Positions 56,420 through 64,000 of a DNA stretch of 64,000 nucleotides are shown one piece after another. This DNA is from Exophiala sp. HKRS030. Lineage: Eukaryota; Ascomycota; Eurotiomycetes; Chaetothyriales; Herpotrichiellaceae. Below the pieces are notes generated by a model that did no database searches, had not been told where the DNA came from, and worked only from the letters and a program-made list of their open reading frames with translations. The stretch is taken from the NCBI GenBank assembly GCA_023897205.1, contig JAHWDD010000004.1, forward strand, positions 3,410,001 through 3,474,000, given 5' to 3'. A program made the position numbers and the translations under genes. Each line of letters starts with the position of its first letter. Position 1 is the first letter of the stretch.

Positions 56420-57930
56420 TCAAAAGTCCATCGCTGACCCACCCATCTTGTCGTTGATATCAAGCACCCTGCAATTCGTCAGTGCAAACCATATAAAACA
56501 CAAGTAATCAGCAACTTACGAGTACTGTTTGACCAGAGTGCCCTCTCCACCCTTCGCTAAATCAATGCTGAAAACGTAAAAGTTGCCCTCGTTCGTCACC
56601 ACCATAACATGGGGAGAATTCGGACTCATGGCAACCACGCTTCGTAGCTGACTTGGGGAAGTCCCCGAATTGCTCTTTGGGAGCCGAATCCAAGCAAAGT
56701 CTCGCGAAGGTTCCCACATTTCTGCCATACCTTTGGGAAGATATCCGCCTACTGTTGAGGCAAGGTTGGTCCCTACATGCTGAGAAGTTCTCCGTAGTAG
56801 ACCCATTAGTGTACCGTTCGGTTTGCGGCCTGATATTGTTGTAGGAGATTCGGGCCCGTCTTCATCAGCCTCATTCTGGTCGTACAGGGTGTCACTTCCT
56901 TGGCTCAATCGTCTGGTGAAGGCCGAACTGACTTTGGTGGGCGAAGTAGGAACTTCGTCTTGATCGGGCGAACGACTTTGCGCAGGACCTAACTTGAAGA
57001 TATGAACAGTCTCTGTGGCCGATGACACGCACAGAAGAGTGGACGTGATGTTAAACGCCATACTGTATATCCTAGCAGGCATCGACCCTCTTCTGAACTG
57101 GTATAGTTTGCGCGCGTCAGGGACAGAAAATACGCGAATGATCGTTCCTTTGTCAGAAGAGGTCGCCAGGATAGTTCCCTCGTTGTTGAACGTTACACAA
57201 GACAGAGGTGACCGGTGTGCCTCCACCACATTGACAGCCTCCAGTTTGATAGCATCGAACAGAAGAACTTCGCCCGAGGTCGGAGGGACATGCGTGCTGT
57301 TGGGCGGCGCATGAGAAGGAGGAGTGAATGAGGATGCAGAAGCTTTCTGTGGCAAGGGATAAGCTATGTAGCAATTGTCTGAGGAAGGAGACAAGCCACA
57401 AATCGCTGAAGAGACGGTCAGTTAAACCACTGGGGTACGGATCCTCAGAAGGTGCCTTGCCTGTGGGGTTCGGAGACGTCTCAATGGTGTATAACAGCTT
57501 CATCGTCTGTATGTCATACAGATATATCTGGTCTTCTAGGACGATCACCAATCTCTTTCTATTCAGCCGCACCGCCAGAACCGTGGTGGGGAAGGTGAGC
57601 TCGCATATTATGGAATCTCTCTGCTCTGGTCAGCAAAGCCTCGGGAAACCCTGGTGTACTTGTCCTACTTTCGTGTTCTTGATTTGGAGTCTCCTCGGTG
57701 AGAGTATGAGGGCCACTAAGGAAGTCGAGAATAGCATTTCGAGTATAGCGATGTTGCCGGCATCTCTGGACTCGAAGCATTTCGCAAAGGGATCGGTTGT
57801 GAAGATTCGGAATCCTCTCGAGGTGCCTTGTTCGGTCAGCTACCAAGCGAGGAAATGAGCTGAACCTGAAAAACTCACCTACAGCCAAGTGGCTGTAGTC
57901 CTGATTGAAGGTAACGAAGTTCACGGACAT
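56420..57930 (-). CDS. ATG18: Autophagy PROPPIN Atg18 (WIPI family)
   Basis: Five exons (57930-57879, 57826-57669, 57620-57461, 57405-56520, 56468-56420) give 434 residues, the usual length. The seven-bladed beta propeller starts [31 protein letters not shown]; later blades have [40 protein letters not shown] and [15 protein letters not shown]. The phosphoinositide-binding FRRG motif is in [18 protein letters not shown]. Atg18 binds PI3P and PI(3,5)P2 and works with Atg2 at the phagophore and vacuole. A long Ser-rich loop follows blade 5, also normal. Intron 3 (57460-57406) has a GC donor (GCAAGG) with a normal CAG acceptor. The short last exon ends SAMDF. Confidence 0.95.
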
Positions 57931-58352
57931 TCTGGAACGGCCGGGCCAGCTCACTGTCGAACTGCTTGTTCCCTGAGCAGGTCCATTGATTAAGTACCCG
58001 GGTACAATTCTTCCCGTCGAGTGTTGTCGTCGGGCTTCGCAAGTGCAAATTACTGAATCCCAGTGCCCACCGTCGCTGTTAGCGAAGTGTCAAACCGAAG
58101 AGACTGCGCTGCGATTGACCGTCAATTCGGAGAATTGAGGGCGCATGTGACGTTGCACAGTTAAAAGTGCGAAATGACTCGCGGGGGGAAGATTGGCGCC
58201 TACTGCACGACTCGGCCTAGGCGAGTTTTGCGGGGGAGACCTCTGCCTACCGCCTAATTATCTTACCTAGATACCCTAGCCATCCCTACTGCTGGCCTTG
58301 TACTTGCTCAGCGCCAAAGCACCATCGAGCGCGTCCTCATACGACCTCCAGA
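57931..58352. promoter_or_regulatory. Shared divergent promoter region, ATG18 / MLH1
   Basis: Only 422 bp separate the two start codons. No TATA or named site is obvious. Confidence 0.6.
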
Positions 58353-60765
58353 ATGGTTGACTCGATGGAGGTAGACACGGACGGTCCGCGAGGCGTCAAA
58401 AGGACCGCTGCTGAGGCAGGTCTACCTCCAGAAACACCTCGTCGTATCAAGGTACGTTAATACTTCTGCTCTTTCGTAAAGGACTAGAGGACCCCTGACA
58501 CATTCCAGGCTCTGGATCTTGATGTCGTCAACAAGATCGCTGCGGGAGAGATCATCGTTGCTCCGATGCATGCTCTGAAAGAATTGCTGGAGAATTCGGT
58601 TGATGCTGGATCGACCATTGTCGAAGTCGTCGTCAAAGAAGGTGGTCTGAAATTACTCCAGATTACAGACAACGGCCATGGAATCGAGGCAAGTGATTGT
58701 TTTACTTATATTCCACCACGCCTCTGACGGCATACAGAAAGACGACCTGCCAATTCTATGCGAAAGGTTCACCACGTCCAAACTCCAAAACTTCGAAGAT
58801 CTCATGTCGATTGGAACATACGGTTTCAGAGGCGAGGCTCTGGCAAGCATCAGCCACATTGCTCATCTGAAAGTCACCACGAGGACCGCCAACTCTAGCT
58901 GTGCCTGGCAAGCTTTCTACGCCGACGGGAAACTTACTCCTTCGAAACCTGGGCAGAGCGCTGATCCTAAACCAACTGCTGGTCGGCTGGGCACGCAGAT
59001 CACCGTCGAAGACCTATTCTACAACATTCCAAACAGACGGCGAGCGTTTCGGTCACCTTCGGAAGAATATGCCAAAGTTTTGGACGTCATTACTCGCTAT
59101 GCCGTACATCGAGAAGGGGTAGCATTTTCCATCAAGAAGTATGGTGAATCCGGCACTGGTTTTTCGGTTGCAGCGGCGGCGACGAAAATCGACCGAATCA
59201 AACAGGCGTATGGTGGTGCAGTAGCAAAGGAACTCATGGAGTTCAAGGTGGGAGATGACAAATGGGGGTTCAAAGCCTCAGGGTATGCCACCAACGCCAA
59301 TTACAGCGTAAAGCGGACAACACTACTTTTGTTCATCAACAATCGATCCGTCGAATCCTCGGCAGTGAAGAAGGCCATTGAGCAGACATATCAGATGTTT
59401 CTTCCCAAAGGTGGCCATCCTTTTGTATATCTCTGTCTCGAGATTGACCCCGGTCGAGTCGACGTGAATGTCCACCCGACAAAGCGCGAGGTTCACTTCC
59501 TGAACGAAGACGAGATTGTCGAGCTGGTATGCGACCACCTTCGCGAGAGTTTGGCCAAGGTCGACACCATTAGAACGTTCAAAACGCAGACTCTTCTTCC
59601 TGGCGTCACACCAATGACTCCGCTCAACCCGAGAGTGAGAGCAGCAGAAAGCACACCTCCCGCAGACGATAGCGGCCCGAGGAGGCCTTCGACCACAAAG
59701 AAGCCATATGAAAACAACCTGATCCGCACAGACTCGAAGATGCGCAAGATCACGTCGATGCTTCCACCTGCACTGTCGACCTCGACTTCCCAGGGCGAAG
59801 GACCCCCTGCGATCGAAGGAGGTGTACGTTATTCCACCACCGACCGAGAACAGATCCAGATTCGGTTGTCTTCGGTCAAGAACCTGCGTGCCGAAGTCCG
59901 TGAGGCAATGCACGACGGCCTGACCGAGGTCTTTGCCTCTCTCACGTACGTCGGTGTCGTCGACGTCACCCGACGGATAGCGGCGATCCAGGCCGGCGTC
60001 AAATTGTACCTGGTCGACTACGGCATGGCCGCGAACGAGTTCTTCTATCAAGTCGGGCTCACGGACTTTGGGAATTTCGGTCTGATTCAACTTCGACCTG
60101 CACCCCGGTTGCGTGATTTGCTCGACGTCGCCGCCGAGCACCAGATCGAGACCTCCCCGGATTGTGCCCACCTCGACAAGGAGCGGGTGGTCGAAAAGGT
60201 GTACGACCAACTGATGGGCCGGAGAAAGATGATTGCCGAGTACTTCGCCATGGAAATTTCCGACGACGGCGACCTCGAAACCATCCCTCTCTTGCTCAAA
60301 GGGTACATGCCTTGCATGGCCAAATTGCCAATGTTCTTGTTGAGGCTGGGTCCCTTTGTCGACTGGACGCAAGAGGAACCGTGTTTCAAGACCTTTTTAC
60401 GTGAATTGGCTTCCTTTTATGTTCCGGAACAATTACCTCGGGTCGACAACGACAAGGACAACAATACCAATAACAATCGTGCGACTGCAGGTACTCCTAC
60501 AGGTACTCCTACTACGAACGACGACGCCATGATCGGAACGACAGAACCCGGCAGCACTGACACCGTCAGTAGTACCCGAGAAGACGAGGATCAAACTGAT
60601 TTGGACGTCATGACCGAAAACAGGAGAAATGAACTGTCCCACGTCCTTGAACACGTCTTGTTCCCTGCGTTTCGATCCCGCATCGTCGCAACGCAAGATT
60701 TGTTGAGTGGTGTCATGGAGGTGGCAAACCTAAAAGGCCTGTACCGTGTCTTTGAACGTTGTTGA
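58353..60765 (+). CDS. MLH1: DNA mismatch repair protein Mlh1
   Basis: Exons 58353-58451, 58509-58688 and 58738-60765 give 768 residues. The GHKL ATPase domain has VVNKIAAGEIIVAPMHALKE, LLENSVDAGST, TDNGHGIE joined to KDDLPILCERFTTSK, and YGFRGEALASISH near 120; the transducer has FINNRSVES and VDVNVHPTKREVHF. A linker of about 90 residues follows, then the C-terminal dimerisation domain, which ends with the conserved GLYRVFERC. MutL-alpha (Mlh1-Pms1) acts after MutS in nuclear mismatch repair. Intron 2 (58689-58737) begins GCAAGT, a GC-AG intron; the canonical GTGATT four bases later would shift the frame. A loop with Asn/Thr runs lies near 60455-60560. Confidence 0.95.
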
Positions 60766-61235
60766 GACCTACGAGTCCGGAGTTGAGTGTCCTGCCACAT
60801 GGTATTTTGGACCTAAAAGGCGCCTGTAAGTTAATTACTTGTGCTTACAAGTGTACCTACTAGACTCCAAAGGTCGCTACGCAATGACCCTTAAGGGTAA
60901 CCAATGAGATGGACGCATGTTTTATAGTAGCTATCTACCCAAGGTGAAAATGGTAGGTAGCTAGGGAGGGTAGTAAGGTAAAGGCACCTAGAGGCTGATT
61001 GTAAAACACCTTGACTTTGTATTATAAGGTAGATAATAAAATACCAAGACTCCTTGAAGTTATGATGGTTCCACCTCGTACCCCTGTCGGAGAGCCTGCT
61101 TACTTACCTTGGGTATTCGACTTGAAGCTTTCCAACTCTAGTCATGGATCATCCTCAATCTCATCATCAAACACCAATTGAATCAAGGTTATCAAGGTAG
61201 CCTCTCTCACACCACCTGATGGTGAAAAAAACTTC
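60766..61235. other. Convergent 3' region MLH1 / glycosyl hydrolase
   Basis: AT-rich with many TAGGTA/CTAG words; no coding feature. Confidence 0.45.
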
Positions 61236-63792
61236 TCAGCCCGTCCCATTATAAGTATACCATACGTTCCCCAATGGGCCCCTCGCGCTCCCATCAGCAT
61301 TCAACAACATGTCCGTGACACCGTTTGCGCTGGGGAAATTACCAAACCAAGCATACCTTTCTATCCAAGGTTGTTGATCCATCCATTTTGTAGCATTTTT
61401 CATCTAGAAAAAGAAACAGAAAGGCGTTAGCTTAGCTTGACAGTACGAAAGGGGGGCAGCCGGAGGGAAAGCAAACGGAAATCCAACTCACAAACTCAAC
61501 AACAACACTCTGATCATAATTTCCATTGTCCATGCCAAACTCGGTGACCCAAACAGGATACCTCCCCCCACCTGTCGTGTTGTACGCCATGGTGATATAA
61601 TCCATAAAATACTCAATGTTGTACGGACTCGCGTACCAATGCAGATTGATAAAGTCGACCGTCAAGTTGAGAGCCGTGACGTTTCCCAGGAACTGGCCCA
61701 GATAGTACAACCCGCCGGGCGCGCCCGTGTTGGTGATGGCCGGCGCACCAATCTTCACACCCCGACCCGCAAAGGGCTGCATGAAGCGCTGGTACCCGCT
61801 CAGCACGCTCGTGAGGTTCATGCACGCAGATTGGCCCGAGAAGCACGCGTCGGGTTCGTTGAAACCAAAGATGGCGTCGCTGCCGTAGTGGGAGATGCTG
61901 TAATTGACGTTACCCGGCCAGACAGACGTGAGAGACGAGGCGTCGTTGTAGAGAAGCGGGATATACCGAAATCGTGCGCTTGGGTATAGACCGATGTCAT
62001 CCGAGGCATTGGGTAGGGAGTAGTAGTTGTACGACCAGGAGATGTACGGTGCGGGAGGAGGGTAGAATTGGAGCGTCGTTACATTGGTATACGCCAATCC
62101 GCGTTTGGAGGGGTAAGGAGAAGACGACGGAGTTGCGGATGATACGGAGGAGGTCGAGGTGCGAAACAGTGTTGACCATGTTGATGTTGGCGCAACTATA
62201 CGTGATGTTGTCACTGTCACTGCCACGGTTGTCGTTGTCATGGTAGTCGGGGATATGGCGACAGCTGTAGATGTTGAGGATTGTGATACGGATCGAGTGG
62301 TGCTCGAAATAACAGCTGACGAAGCGGAGGAAGATGAGGGATTCGAAGGCATGCTCGAGGAAATCATGGATGAAATCGAGTGGCTGGGTGATATTGTGGT
62401 CTGGCTTATGGATAGGGATACGGATGGTACTGCCGAAGATGTGTACGAAGTGGGAATACTCATGAATGTTGAACTTGATGCATAGATGGTACTTGTGCTC
62501 AACCCGCTGGGAACATGAGAGGCGGAGGATGTTGAACTCAATAGCACTGTGGTCGCCACAGAGGACTTGGTAGGGCTCGAGGACCGGGGAGCCGAAAACA
62601 TCGAAATTGATGTGCTGGTAGTTACAGAAATACCTGTTACATATGTCGAGCTCGAGTAAGCTGATGAAGATGGCACTGAATTCGTACCTGTTGTAATGCC
62701 TGTTCCACCTTGTATCGATGTCAAGTGCGAGCTCTGAGGCTGTGTTGATGTGGTGATGCCTAGTGTACTAGACATTGACGACAGCTCGGATGAGAGTGTC
62801 TGTGAAGTCGTCCTTGTCGAAGCCGAGGTTTGTGATACAATACTCGACTTTATGTTTGTTGAAACTGAGCTAGTGAGACCTGCATTCGGGGACGTCGAGG
62901 TTGAACTCGGATTGATTGCACTACTCTCCCCATGCGGAAGCTCCGAGCTGGTTTCGGTAGTCTTCATCGTCGAAAATAATGTCGTGGATGTCGGTGCCTC
63001 CGTGTTTCGATTGGACACGAAACTCGATGTTGGACTGGGTGACGAGATCGTTGAAGAAACAGGGACGTCCACAAAATCTGGAGTCATCGATATACCCCCA
63101 GCCTCAGATGGAGGGACACTATCACCGAACGCCACCACAAGTTGTCCAGTTGGAAGTGTGTAGAAAGTCGAGTCTCCGTATACAAGAAGTCCTCCTTGGA
63201 AACTCCATCTAGATTCACCGTCTGGAACACTGGTATTTTGTAGTGGCTGTACTCCTGCGGATGCGCCTGTGCCCAAATAACCACCTTCGCCGACCAGGAA
63301 TCCGTTAGGAGTAAGCTGAAAGACCACAGCTACGTCCTGGTCTGCGCTGAGATATGCAAAGTTATTTGTGATCGTCACATATTCATTTCCTCGACTTTGC
63401 AATCTCCGACCGGCCACGCTTACAGTGATGATGAATGGACTGGATGTCGGTGGCGGAAGGACTGTGGTCCGTGGCGAGCTACTTTGTGTAGAATATGTAG
63501 AAGAGGCGGTTGTCAAGTTAGGGGTGGCTGTGGTCGACACAGAAGCCGAACTGTTTCCCCCAGGTGCGGTCGGCGAACTCGTAGATGACATCCATGGCGT
63601 CGAAGTCGCATTTCCATATATCACTGTCGTTGTTAGATAGCAATCATTCGACAATATCGATCCTGATCATCCATTAGCTCGACTTCTCTGACTCGTGAAT
63701 GGTTTCTCACCAAGTTGCGCGGCTGAATGTCCAGCAAGGCTCGAAGCGACAAGCGCCACCAAATCAAGCCTCGATCTTTTCCAAAATTTCAT
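61236..63792 (-). CDS. Secreted Ser/Thr-rich protein with C-terminal glycosyl hydrolase catalytic core (GH128-like)
   Basis: Three exons (63792-63711, 63662-61492, 61403-61236) give 806 residues. The short first exon supplies the signal peptide (MKFWKRSRLDLVALVASSLA). Residues about 75-210 hold a possible folded module (GRRLQSRGNEYVTITN, GFLVGEGGYLG, FYTLPTGQLVVAFGD), then about 330 residues of Ser/Thr/Pro, certainly O-glycosylated. The catalytic TIM barrel spans about 560-806: RGLAYTN, AIFGFNEPDACFSGQS with acid/base Glu near 630, DFINLHWYASPYNIEYF, WVTEFGMD with nucleophile Glu near 736, and WMDQQPWIERYAWFGNF. This catalytic core (asl1-like) is found in beta-1,3-glucan-acting enzymes, so cell-wall remodelling is likely. 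No clear GPI signal. Confidence 0.87.
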
Positions 63793-64000
63793 CCTGACTG
63801 TTGTGATGTTAGCCGCACCAGTGTCAAGATATCCAACGAAGCCGGACCGCGTATTGTATACACCTTGGACTTTTCATGGCCAGGAATGTGCCAGGTGGAA
63901 TGCTAGAACTGGTCAGTGCACGAGTGAAGCAAGACATAGCTGAAGTCTGAGAGAAACATTTGCAACTTCTCCGGACCTCGAGGTCCGATTAATATAGCTT
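63793..64000. other. Promoter of the glycosyl hydrolase gene
   Basis: Upstream of the start at 63792; the window ends before any other feature. Confidence 0.4.

Noticed and set aside
59323..60372. 349-codon open frame antisense to MLH1
   Set aside because: Mirror of MLH1 coding; Arg/Val/Leu-biased composition with no recognisable motif.

Overview
This window is nuclear DNA of a filamentous ascomycete (Pezizomycotina). The evidence is many short introns (about 48-137 nt) with GT..AG ends and CTRAY-like branch sites, and a fungal gene set: a DASH kinetochore subunit (DAD3), Dicer-like 1, an NRC-2/Fpk1-type AGC kinase, an SPX-ankyrin-GDPD phosphodiesterase, ATG18 and a GT71 mannosyltransferase. 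The overall style suggests Eurotiomycetes, perhaps a black-yeast relative (Chaetothyriales), but the order is only a guess. I see no prokaryotic, organellar or viral features, no tRNA or rRNA gene and no CRISPR array. Most coding models below were rebuilt by hand, with splice sites chosen so that phases match; alternative starts are noted.

Layout. 1-4.2 kb is an accessory-looking edge: the 5' end of an MFS drug transporter running off the window, a C-terminal MFS fragment, and a fungal-specific gene with an in-frame TAG. 4.9-17.8 kb is a dense housekeeping block: DAD3, mitochondrial uS5m, PRMT5, GDE1 and an NRC-2-like kinase. 17.8-26 kb is looser, with a disordered 770-aa protein and a membrane-anchored histidine-phosphatase-like protein whose catalytic residues are replaced. 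26-29.4 kb carries a TBF1-like telobox Myb protein and TAF10.

29.8-40 kb looks metabolic and accessory: a small-molecule O-methyltransferase, a secreted CE1 esterase of feruloyl-esterase type, a cytochrome P450, a sugar transporter, and a decayed amidase whose 5' end is missing beside an AT-rich palindromic stretch. Together these four intact genes could form a loose plant-phenolic/sugar utilisation neighbourhood; this is inference only, as there is no backbone synthase or regulator.

40.6-64 kb returns to conserved genes: Dicer-like 1 divergent from an SSP120-like EF-hand protein; the wybutosine enzyme TYW2/TRM12; a small duplicated-motif protein; a GT71 alpha-mannosyltransferase; an MFS permease; ATG18 and MLH1 sharing a 422-bp divergent promoter and each carrying one non-canonical GC-AG intron; and a secreted Ser/Thr-rich protein ending in a glycosyl hydrolase catalytic core.

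No clearly new system is visible. The best leads are the predicted dead phosphatase, the paired GC-AG introns, the recurring intergenic word TACGGAGTA(C), and the decay zones at 0.8-4.2 and 38.8-40.6 kb.
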